A stretch of DNA of 64,000 nt, taken from assembly GCA_030063045.1 (NCBI GenBank), contig JAQSEB010000059.1, positions 3,906,001 to 3,970,000 on the forward strand, in the 5' to 3' direction. Both the position numbers and the translations under genes were made by a program. This document shows positions 52,012 to 62,096 of this stretch, in pieces; position 1 is the stretch's first letter; every line of letters starts with the position of its first letter. The notes beneath the pieces were generated by a model. The model was not told the origin of the DNA and ran no database searches. It saw nothing but the letters and a program-made list of their open reading frames with translations. This DNA comes from Pratylenchus scribneri (Eukaryota; Nematoda; Chromadorea; Rhabditida; Pratylenchidae).

Positions 52012-54835
52012 ATGGCCAAAATTTTCCTCCTTTTGGCCACAATTTTTATTTTGGCCAATGCGGGGCCATTGAAAAGGAAATTTGAGGAACAAATTCCATT
52101 GTCAGGAGAAGATGAAGGTGAGAAAGGAATTAATTTTTATAATGAATGGAAAATTAAAAATTATTATTATGGAATTATAGAAGAGGATTTTTGCTTGTAA
52201 AAATAAATATTAATTCGAAGAGGACACAAATTAATTAAAATTAAAGTGATTGTATTAAATTAAAATTAGCAAATGAAAATTTAGACAATGCAAGGAAAAG
52301 GAACATATTCAATTTTGGTGACCAAAATGGGGATGGTCAAATGTCATTTGAGGAATTTGTGGCCCTAACAGCCAATATTCTTGGATATTCGGAAAAACAA
52401 GTCGAAAAATTGTTGTTGATGCCGGAAATGAGAGAAATATTTGAAAAATTTGACACAAATGAGGATGGGCAATGGTCATTTGAAGAATTTGAAGTGGCAT
52501 ATGGTAATGGGAATGGGATGGATGGATTTGGTATTAATTTTTGGGAAATATTTAAAATTGCGAAAAAAAAATTGAAAATTGCGAAAAGAGTATTGAAAAT
52601 TGCGAAAAGTTTATAACGGTTTATTGGTTTGTCCAAAATTCACAAACTATATACCATTGGTTAGAGCTCATCAAGACGCATCGAATGGTATATAATTTGT
52701 CATGGTTTAATTGGTTTTGAACCAAACCCCATCAAGCGGTTTAAGTGGTTTAAAACCCTTAATTTTTCATCAAGCCACGACAAAATATATACCAATCGAC
52801 GCGTCTTGACGAGATCTATCGATTGGATATAAGGTTTGGGGGTCTAGAACAAACCACTAAACCGTTATAAACTTTTCGCAATTTTCAATACTCTTTTCGC
52901 AATTTTCAATGTTTTTTTCGCAATTTTCAATGTTTTTTTCGCAAAATTAAATACCATCCTTAATTTTTATTCATTTTTATGCAGATTCGCACGATAATGA
53001 AACTTATCGAAAAATGAAAATTGTGGAATTCAAATTGATGGACTCAAATGGGGATAGATTGGTGGATTTTGATGAATTTGTGGATTTTCGTGCCCAAAAA
53101 GTGGGAATGAACAAAGTGGAAAGAGACTGGCTGGCACAAAGTGAAAGTACACATTTGGCCTTTGAAAGAGCAGACAGAAATGGGGATGGCAAAATTGAAA
53201 TGAATGAAATTGTGGAGGATGAGAAAACACCAAATTCGAGTGAGTTAATTAATTTTTTGGAATACGTAACCAAGAATTTTTCCGGAATGAAAACAAAAAA
53301 AAATACAATTTTCCGAAATGTGAATACAAAAAAATTAAAACTTACCGGAATGAAAAACAAATAAATTTCCCCGGAATGAAACACAAAAAATACTTTTTGC
53401 ATGTTTTGAGAATCGTGCAAAATTAAAGAATAATTAAATTTAACATAATTCAATTCAAGCATCTCCATCCACCACATTGTCGACATCTCCCACGGCCCCT
53501 TCCTTCTCATTGTTTCCTGGAAGTCCGGAAGAATTATTCGACCAGATTGATACAAATAATGATGGCATTTTGGTGTATAAAGAATGCATGGATTATATGG
53601 TTGAAATTGGAATGGGTTTTTCCGGAAATCAAATTGACCGAATGGAGAAATCATCAATTCCGGTTGAAATTTTTGAAGCGATTGACGGAAATAAAGACGG
53701 ACAAATATCGATGGAGGAATTAAAGGACAATTATTTGGGTTAGTAATGGATTTGATAATAAATTTGATTGTCTTTTATAATAGAAATTATGGGCAAAAGT
53801 TTGGCCAAAAGAATAGCCACACTGTTTTTCAATATGGCCGATGAGAATGAAAATGGATTGGTGGATTATGAGGAATTTGTGGATTGGATGGCTGAGCAGA
53901 AGAATTTGAATTATCAAGAAAGGAATGAGCTGGCAAAGGATGAAAAAATGAGGGCACAATTTGATAGGGTTGACACAGATGGAGATGGACAAATCAGTTT
54001 GAAAGAACATTTGTCTACATTTTTTGGAACAGGAAGCAATGAAGGTTATTGAAGGATCCGCCGGTGAATGTGAAATGAAATGAATTTAAATTTAAGAGAC
54101 ATCAACAATGCCATCGGCACAATCCACCCAGGAAAGTGTTACAACTCCAGCCGAAGAGACAACATCAACAACGATGAGTACAACACCGGAACAAACCACT
54201 GAGGAGACGACATCAACATTGAACACAATATCAGCGGAACCGGAACAAACCACCCAACAAGAGGAAAGCACCACCATTCCCCCCAAGGGCATATCAACTC
54301 AATTATTCGAGCATTTTGATGAGAACAACGATGGACAATGGGATTTGGACGAAGCATTGAATTTTTATGGGAATTTGATGGAATTGGGAGAAGAAGAAAA
54401 GGAAAGAGTGGGACAATCGAAGAGCTTCAAGAAAATATTCGACTCGATTGATGTGAATTCGGATGGAAAATTGAGTTTGATGGAATTCACGATGGGTTAG
54501 TGAGGAAATGGAAAATATTTTATTTTAAAATGAATATTTAAATAGTGATGGAAATGGATGATGAGCGAATATTGGAGGTAATATTCAAAGTGGTGGACGA
54601 AGATGAGGATGGATTTGTGGAAATTGATGAATTAATTGCATTCATTGGGGATATGCGAGGATTGAGTGAAGAAGAACGGGAACTAATGGTCGAAAATGGA
54701 CAAATCCAATTTTGGTTTGATGGAGTGGACAAAAATGGGAATGGAAAATTGGAATTGGAGGAATGCAAGGAGGAAATGAGAGCGGAAAAAACAAAGAAAA
54801 TGATCCAAGATGAGATTTATGATGGGATTTTTTGA
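52012..54835 (+). CDS. Secreted protein with twelve EF-hands
   Basis: Seven exons. Exon 1 (52012-52117) is a signal peptide, 'MAKIFLLLATIFILANAGPL'. Each later exon encodes one EF-hand pair. Loops, in order: DQNGDGQMSFEE, DTNEDGQWSFEE (52.3-52.5 kb); DSNGDRLVDFDE, DRNGDGKIEMNE (53.0-53.2 kb); DTNNDGILVYKE, DGNKDGQISMEE (53.5-53.7 kb); DENENGLVDYEE, DTDGDGQISLKE (53.8-54.0 kb); DENNDGQWDLDE, DVNSDGKLSLME (54.3-54.5 kb); DEDEDGFVEIDE, DKNGNGKLELEE (54.6-54.8 kb). Most keep the 1-3-5-12 Ca-binding residues and Gly6; loop 3 has Arg at position 6. All six introns are in phase 1. Exon 6 has a Thr/Ser/Glu-rich mucin-like linker. No membrane helix or ER-retention signal: it ends 'IYDGIF'. About 600 residues. 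Likely an extracellular or secretory-pathway calcium binder; exact role unknown. Confidence 0.85.
52531..52955. mobile_element. Foldback/MITE-like element in intron of the EF-hand gene
   Basis: A near-complete palindrome of about 425 bp. The left arm (repeats of ATTGAAAATTGCGAAAA, then GTTTATAACGGTTTA) reappears reversed on the right (TAAACCGTTATAAAC, then TTTTCGCAATTTTCAAT repeats). The centre also pairs: CATCAAGACGCATCGAATGG on the left against CAATCGACGCGTCTTGACGA on the right. No ORF. Edges look like GGTATTAATTTT and AAAATTAAATACC. Foldback DNA element or MITE is the simplest reading. Confidence 0.75.
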
Positions 54836-55098
54836 TGCAAGAAAAATTAAAGAATAATCATGATAAAATTACAAGATTTCTGGGAAATAATATTAAATTT
54901 AATTGACCATCAACTTCGATAAAGTCGACGACAAACTTTAAACTCCATAATAAACCAATAAAAAAGATTAATAAGGGGAGGGAGTGTCTTCCACATTCCA
55001 TCAATCATTATCATTTGCCTTTTTTAAATCAATTTGATCAATAAATCATTTGGCCCAGCAATTTACTTTTATTATTTTTCGTAAAAAATCCCTCAAAA

Positions 55099-56294
55099 AT
55101 GCCGGTTAAAGTTGGAATTGTACAAGCCGGTTCCCTGCTTTACAATACGGCTGGGACAATTGAAAAAATGGAAGAATTGGCAAAGAAAGCTGCAAAATAT
55201 GGCGCCAAATTGGTGCTTTTCCCAGGTCAAACCCACTATATTCTTACAAATTTATTTGCCATATTCACATTTTCATATGCTTCAATTCACCCAATTAAAT
55301 TATATTAAATATTCCTTTAATTCGGCCCCTTTTTCCTTCCACAGAAGCATTCATTGGCGGCTATCCAAAATCCTTGGATTTTGGCCTGAAATTGGGCAGT
55401 CGAAGTGATGAAGGCCGGCAGGAATTCAAACGATATTTTGAATCTGCCATTGAATATGGGGGACCAGAGGCTGACAAAATGGGAGAATGTGCTCGCAAAA
55501 ATGGAATATATTTGGTCACTGGGGTGGTGGAAAGGGAGGGCACAACTTTGTATTGTTCGGTGGGAAATTGACAATGGGGTAATGAGGAAAAGTACTTTAA
55601 CATTTTATAGGTTTTCTTCTTTGGACCAAACGGCCAAAAATTGGGAAAACACCGAAAAGTGATGCCAACCGCACTGGAACGATGCGTTTGGGGAATGGGA
55701 GATGGATCCACATTGGCCGTAATTCCAACCGAAATTGGGCGAATTGGAGCGGCAATTTGTTGGGAAAATTATATGCCATTATTGAGGATGGCATATTATG
55801 GCAAAGGTTCACTCCATTGAACAGTCCACATATTTATTCGAATGAATTGAAGGCATTCAAATATATTTGGCCCCAACAGTGGATGATCGCGAAACTTGGT
55901 TGCCGACAATGCGCACAATTGCCATCGAAGGCCGTTGCTTTGTCCTTTCGGCTTGCCAATTTTTGAAGGGGTCCAATTATCCAAAGGGGCATCCTCTTGC
56001 AGGCATTTTTCCAATTTAAAATTAAATTTTCCCTACAAAAATTCAGAAGAGCCGGAGAAAATTTTAATTCGCGGTGGTTCATGTGCAGTCGATCCAATGG
56101 GAAAAGTTTTAATTGAGCCAAATTTTGAGGGCGAAAGAATTGAATTTACGGAATTGGAAATTGAGGACATTGGATGCGCAAAATTCGACTTGGATTTGGT
56201 TGGGCATTATTCAAGGCCGGATATATTTCGGCTTTTGGTGAATGAGAGGGAACAAAGGACGGTGGAAATGGAAATGAAGAAGGAAAATGAATAA
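55099..56294 (+). CDS. nit-1: Nitrilase (NIT-1-like carbon-nitrogen hydrolase)
   Basis: Hydrolyses nitriles (or cyano-amino acids) to acids and ammonia; C. elegans has a comparable NIT-1. It starts at 55099 ([20 protein letters not shown]). The catalytic Glu is in '[20 protein letters not shown]', rejoined across an intron. The catalytic Lys is in '[19 protein letters not shown]'. The nucleophilic Cys is in '[20 protein letters not shown]'. '[20 protein letters not shown]' and '[11 protein letters not shown]' follow, both typical of true nitrilases rather than other branches. It ends '[11 protein letters not shown]' with stop at 56292-56294. One intron near 56000-56045 has a GC donor (TTGCAG|GCATTT...TTCAG), joining 'HPLA' to '[11 protein letters not shown]' in frame. 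About 320 residues; catalytic triad complete. Confidence 0.94.
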
Positions 56295-57297
56295 TATTTA
56301 TTTTTAATAAATTTTGTGGGCATTTAGAATTAATTAATTTTATTGGCATAAAAAAATGAAAATCTCCAGAAAACTTTAAAAAATAGAAAAAAACCATTCA
56401 ATCACTATTTTCTCTTTTTAATTTCAAGAAAGGGCTACATTTTATGTTATTATGCAAATAATCAATATTCGCTCATCATCCATTTCCATCACTATTTAAA
56501 TATTCATTTTAAAATAAAATATTTTCCATTTCCTCACTAACCCATCGTGAATTCCATCAAACTCAATTTTTCTTGATTATTTGTACTAGTATTCTAATTT
56601 AGGACTAAAGTTGTTTGGAGCGAGAACTGGGCCTAAGCTCACTCCCCGGCCATCGCTGGAGGCCTATAAAGGAGAACTCGACTTTTTTAAATTATTAATT
56701 TTATTTAATTTTATGACATTAAATTTAGGGAATAAATTATTTAAAAAAAAACCATTACAAATTTAACATTAATTTTCAATTTTTAGAGCATCGAATTGGG
56801 CGCATTCAAATTGCCTCCCAAGTCCCAGTCAATTTGTGTCCATCTTTTTTATTTGCCATTTCCGCCCATCCATCCACATCAACATCATTGGGATCAAATC
56901 GAATCGATGGCCTAATGAAGAAATGCCCGAAGGATGAATTCATCCAAAATTTTCTCTAAAATAAATCTCGATGTTTTATATTTTTATACCCAAAATTTAC
57001 TCATTTTTTTTTTTTGTATTCATTTTCAATTCATTCACTTTTTCAAATTAATTTAATCTCTGCTTAAATCTCCTTTTTTACGTGCCGAATTTTTGACCGC
57101 CTAAATCAATTAAATTTTATCAAATTTGAATAAATTTTTAGTTTTTGAATAATTCAAAAATAAACTTAATTGGAATTCGCTCATTATCCTAATTAATTAA
57201 GAAAATGGAATATAATTGGACGAATATACAACAATTAATGTGAATTAGGGAATTATTAATGTGGATTGTTTTTTGCATTAAACGGGAATACTTCGAC
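56295..57297. other. Intergenic between convergent genes
   Basis: About 1.0 kb, AT-rich, between the nitrilase stop and the TMIE stop. It contains the GC-rich structured segment at 56601-56688, listed separately. No coding exon seen. Confidence 0.5.
56601..56688 (+). ncRNA. Possible structured small RNA, unknown class
   Basis: A GC-rich block in AT-rich DNA. Inner hairpin CCGGC-CATC-GCTGG (56646-56659) sits inside GGCCT (56630-56634) paired with AGGCC (56660-56664), and the block ends in six T (56683-56688), like a Pol III terminator on the plus strand. It is not a tRNA, 5S or SL RNA by eye. The direction is a guess; the minus strand also folds. It could instead be a repeat fragment. Confidence 0.3.
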
Positions 57298-57807
57298 TTA
57301 TTGGGGCAGCGGGCCCTCCGGCCAAATCTGATGTTGTCCTCCTGCCTCCATTGTTTGGTCGATTTGTGCCGGAATTGTTGAAGGAATTGAGCACAATTGT
57401 TTGGCCACCCCGGTATGGGTCCTTTTTAAAAGGGAAAATTAAATAAGGATTTGGGGGAATTCCATTGGAAGAATGAAAACACCAAAAAAATATTCATTTC
57501 ATCAAAACAACCATTTTGGCCAATTCCCCTAATCCAATGGACTATTTGTTTGTAATTACCACTTTTGGCCATTCCCAACCTGTTCATGGGGTTCCCCAAA
57601 ATCGGTGCCCGTCTTTTCCGCCTTCCTTTTCCTCCGTTTCGCCGCCCTCAACTCAATTTGTCGTTTTGTGCGCGGAATTCGCAATCGAACAAAACAGCAA
57701 ACAATGACAATCATGACCAGCAAAACGGCCGAAACGAGGCCAACCAGCATCCAAAGACGAAGTCCTGGTGCCACATATTGGTCCAAGAAGGCCATTTCAT
57801 CGCGCAT
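57298..57807 (-). CDS. tmie: TMIE homologue (transmembrane inner ear), mechanotransduction channel subunit
   Basis: Two exons, 57807-57560 and 57421-57298, joined in phase 2 by a GT-AG intron, giving exactly 123 codons plus TAA. It starts 'MRDEMAFLDQYVAPGLRLWM'. One transmembrane helix ('LVGLVSAVLLVMIVIVCCFV') runs straight into 'RLRIPRTKRQIELRAAKRRK', matching the conserved TMIE junction (CC...RVPRTRKEIEAR...). A basic stretch and a short tail follow. TMIE binds TMC channels and CIB2 in hair cells; a TMIE homologue is part of the TMC-1 complex in C. elegans. The family call rests on the TM plus IPRTKRQIE block. A separate N-terminal exon cannot be excluded. Vertebrate TMIE ends in a poly-Lys tail; this one does not. 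Confidence 0.8.
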
Positions 57808-58339
57808 TATGGAAAATAGGGGGATGGGGAAATAAAATGGACGGAAAATTGCTGGAAATTGGGAAATAAAAGAATTTGTTCCTTTAAATCAATCAATTTT
57901 GGGAATGGAAAATGTGGGCAAAAATGTGTTGGATTTGTGCCAAAATTATGATGCCATTGCAAAATAAGATGGCAGAACATTCCTTTAAGAGGAAAACCCA
58001 CTTTAGTAAACTTTTATGATGAGCGACTAATATTTGGCTAAAATGAATGGATTGGATGGATTGGCCATTTGGTATTTTTGGTGGTGGCTTTTCATATTGG
58101 CCCCAGGCGAATCAATAATATTTTTGGAGGGGAAAAGGATGGATGGATGGCCAAAGGGGAAATAAAAGTGAAAAGGGCCATCGGAAATGAATGTATTGAA
58201 TGAATGGCCACATTTTTGTGCGGAAAAGTTGAAGAAATTAGGAATATTTATTTATTTATTGGCACAAAAAAATGTAAATTAAAAATGCAAAAATTTATGA
58301 TTCCATCTAAATATTCCTCTAATTTTTCAATCAAATGGA
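57808..58339. other. Intergenic, TMIE upstream region
   Basis: About 0.5 kb between the TMIE start and the 3' end of the PAN-like gene, both minus strand. AT-rich with repeated TGGATGGA words. No gene seen. Confidence 0.5.
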
Positions 58340-60129
58340 TTAGCCGAATCCAAAGAAGTTGAATTTTTGGTAGAGACGAAGATAGCGTTGTTTCCGATTG
58401 GTCACTCGCTCATCCGCGTCCATTGTCTCCAAAGGTTCATAGCCCAATGCTAAAAAGGTTTAAAGAATGAATGAATGGGTCTTAATATTCTCAATATTGA
58501 AAGCAATTATCCCTTTAAAAATACAAATATTTGTGGATGAATAGGACATAAATTTATTTAATTTAATTTAATATTATTATTTAATGTTTGGAATGAGTTG
58601 AATTATGATTGGATGAACCATTGGTAGTGTTGAATTGGAATTATGGAACAAAATTTGGTCAAATGAGTGAGAATAATGAGCTTATTTTGGTGCCAATATT
58701 GCCTAAAAATAACAATCCTATAAAGAACGGTACTATCTCCAATCCAAATCAATCTCCACTCCCACCTCGTTTGGTTCCTTTAAACCCTGATAAAATTTTC
58801 ATTTAAAAGAAATATAAAATATTATTTATTTCAAAAGATAGGCAATTTTCTGCTCTATCAAACCATATCAAGATCAACAATAATGGTTGGGATTGAAGGA
58901 AGTTATGAATGCGCAAAAATGGGCCAACGCTCTCCTCAAATGCAAAGGTAAGGGAAGATTTTCATGGCTGCTGAGTGAGGTACTGTACTGACTGACAGCT
59001 GTGATGGAAGGGCCTCTGCTATACAGTACTCCTCTCCCTTCCCTTTAATCAACGAGTGAGAGTGATGCCATTTGACATGCCCCCAGGCATTGTTCTCTTC
59101 ATTGGGGAGAATATGCAATGAATTTATTCTTGTTTCTTTTAAGGCCTCCTAACTCATCAATGGATAAACCAATTTTGATAATCTTGGTATCCTTTGATAG
59201 ACGTAAAATTCCTTAAAAATTGTTTTAGGCCAACTTTCTTCCTTATTAATTCTGTTTTTTCCGTCCTCTTTCCCTTTTTAATCCGACATTTAAAACTGAA
59301 ACAATTTGATGCCTCAAATTATCTTATTCTAATGGTTTCTCCATTCACTCTATTTGACAAAGATATCACCATCTGGTTCATAATTCAAAAACCATCATAA
59401 AATAATTGATCATTTTGATATCCATGGCATCCAATCATAAAGCCAATAATAATAATATTAATGATTGTTTGTACCAATCAAACGAAGGATTAATCCATTT
59501 ATCCACCTGATTTTCGGCATTCGCCATTCCCTCGTTTGATGTACACATTTGTGAATGGAGTGTATAATGGCAATTTCATATTCACATTTGCGTACAATTC
59601 ACAAGTGAATACATCCCTGCCCCCAACATATCCGTAAACCACCAATTTGCATTGTTGTTCATTTTGGCATTGGGCCAAGCATCGGTCTTCGGTCGCTTCA
59701 TAACTATTATTCACCAATTTGTAGGGGACTGTGGCCGGATTTATGTCCCGATCCGTGTATTCCACAAAACATTCGCACAATTGGCAGGGAGCCCCAAAAT
59801 GACGACCTGGGGAGGATTCGAAAATTATTTATTCAAAGGCATTAAAATGGTAAGAAAAAAAACATTGGGATGGGAAAAAGACTCCATATAATCACTCTAT
59901 GGATAAAAGTGGGCATTGGGGCAATGTCATTATAATATTTCCATCAAATTCAAATTAATCTTTGATTTTTTGCCCTAATCATTTTGAATGAATTTGGAAT
60001 AATTCCATAGACTAAATTTCCCATCCAAACTGAACTTGGCCTTGCCACGGCCTCGACAATGACCGGCAAAAGGAAAATGAAAAGCATCGAAAGGCCAACA
60101 AATGAGGATGGCCACATTTTTGATTCCAT
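58340..60129 (-). CDS. Secreted PAN/apple-like domain protein
   Basis: Three exons proposed. Exon 1 starts at 60129 (MESKMWPSSFVGLSMLFIFL) with a signal peptide ending near 'VIVEAVA'. Exon 2 (about 59812-59510) encodes 'RHFGAPCQLCECFVEYTDRD', 'YEATEDRCLAQCQNEQQCKL', 'FTCELYANVNMKLPL' and 'VYIKRGNGECRKS'; the Cys pattern (C..C.C...C...C....C...C.......C) resembles a PAN/apple module used in protein or sugar recognition. Exon 3 (about 58449-58340) joins in phase 1 and ends 'LGYEPLETMDADERVTNRKQ' plus 'RYLRLYQKFNFFGFG'. The splice at exon 1/2 is uncertain (a GT at phase 1 in 'RPS' fits). A 1-kb intron separates exons 2 and 3. Function unknown. Confidence 0.62.
58944..59046. ncRNA. Long hairpin, miRNA-precursor- or MITE-like
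   Basis: The perfect arm GTACTGTA (58980-58987) pairs with TACAGTAC (59022-59029). The stem extends outward through GAGTGAG/CTCTCCT and AAGGTAAGGGAAGA/TCTCCCTTCCCTTT, giving an imperfect stem of about 35 bp with a 34-base loop. It lies in the long intron of the PAN-like gene. The size suits a pre-miRNA but also a small foldback element. Confidence 0.35.
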
Positions 60130-62096
60130 TTTGGTGAAATAAAATTAGAAAAAAAATTGACGAAGAGGCACGGAAATGAAGGAAAATGGCGCGGCGATCT
60201 AATAAGTGAATTGGGAAGGAAGAAATGAAGGGGAAGAGAATAGAGAAGGGATGGTTTGGTTTTGGTTATATTCCAATGCGCAAATCCATTTTTGATGGAT
60301 TTTTGCGAGCTTTGTGCCCTTTTCACTGCCCTGAGGCGTTTTCTCCATTTTCTCTTTTTGCCCTAATTTGTTTGGGTTATCTTTTGGTGGAATGATTATC
60401 CCAGGGAGGATTCCATTTTCGATGGAATTTTTTGGGAGAAGAATGGCTTATTTAATGTTTTGTTGAATTAATTGTTTAATGGCTGAATATTATATATCTG
60501 AGAGCGGATGGCCTTGACGGAGATCATTCCCTCCAAATTTAGAAAAATCTGGTTTTATGCAAATTATTGTTGCCAAAAGCAGAAATAATTGGAAATGGGA
60601 AAATAATTCCAAATTAATTTGAAATACAATTATTCCTCCATTGATGAATTTATTCAAAAAGAGAATGGGATCGAATTATAAATTTGGGTCAACAAATAAA
60701 TGTTTAGGCGTTTAAAATGTTGGCCGTCGATGCCTCAAATCAGACATAACGAACATTTATGGCAAATATCATTAATGTTTTATAGTCCTATCCTTCCTTT
60801 CTTCCTTCTTCAAGGATTAATCACATCCATTTCCAATCACTCAATATAATCAAACCTAATACAAAACATTTATATTGTCCCAATTATTCAATTCTCCCTC
60901 CATCTCATCCTCAAAATTGTCCATTTTTCTTCATATTTTTTACCTTCCATCCAATTCACATTTTTGTCAATTCATTTTGTTTTCCATCCATCCAAACACA
61001 TTTCATTTTCTCTCGCGCATTTTACAAAATTAATTTTCATTAAAAACTTGTTCCCCTCCCCTTTCTTCCTCTTTCCATTCCATTTCCGTTTTCATTCCCT
61101 CCATCCAAATGCGCCTTTCCATTCCATTTTTTGTACATTTCTTGAGGGCAAATTCACATCCCGGAAATCTGCCTTTGGAGAATTGGACGAATTCATTCAA
61201 CGGAATGAATTAAATAATTTAATCCACCCATCTAATTTTATAATCAAAAGTATGATTGCTTGATTTTCATCCATCTTTGATATTAAAATGTTATAATAAA
61301 GGAATGAAAATAGATGATTTTTTATTTTATGTTTTTGAATTGGCCATCATTTAATTTACAATCATTGTTCCATTCCACCTATGTAATGGGCCTTCATTGA
61401 GCCTTAAAATTCATTCATTTTCCACTCCAATTTGTGATTTAATTTAATTTCAAATTTGCAACATTCCTTCCATTTTGTTGTCGTCACAAAAAAAGTTTGT
61501 TCTTCGCTTTTTTAAGCCCAAAGATCGCACCCAACTTCTCCTCATTTTGACCATTTTCTGATCCAAATTTGTGCGGAAGAAGATTTTTATGGTTTGGTCA
61601 ATTTTATGGATCAATGATTTTTGACAAAATTTGAAAAAGGCAAATTAATTCAATTGGGCCATTACAAATGTTGACATCACATTCTCCATTCTTTTTTAAA
61701 TCAATCCAACCAATTTGTCTTGGTTGGCTGGCTCCAAAATGATATTCACAACTATAACCCTTTGTTCAACATTATTAAAAGATTGGAAAATGTCCAAATC
61801 CAATGGTTGAAATATTCACGGAGAATTGGAATTGTTATTCCCAATCAAAATGATTGGCCGCAATAAATCGATTAAAATGAACTTTTTGATTGCGCAAAAT
61901 AATTACCCCAAAAATCACACATCATTCATCAAAAGTCGGCGGAAGACGGCGACTAGACATCTGAAAAAAAAAACAATAAACCAACCAAACAACCCACTCC
62001 CCCCCCCCTCCTCCTCCCCTGAATTGCGCGGAATTATTTGGCCCAATTCTCCTTCATTCCATTCCAATTCAGAACATTTTGTCCCTTTGCCTTTTG
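60130..62096. other. Intergenic region, no convincing gene
   Basis: About 2 kb between divergent secreted-protein genes, so it should hold two promoters. A 10-base C run lies at 61999-62008. A 99-codon frame at 60964-61263 has pyrimidine-driven composition; its last third ('KSAFGELDEFIQRNELNNL') looks more protein-like but no splice or domain supports it. Confidence 0.5.
61999..62008. repeat. Poly-C tract, 10 bases
   Basis: Ten consecutive C, about 90 bases upstream of the DOMON gene start. Confidence 0.85.

Noticed and set aside
53004..53657. Minus-strand 217-codon open frame
   Set aside because: It is antisense to EF-hand exons 3 and 4. The plus strand has clear EF loops, splice sites and phase agreement; the reverse frame has none.
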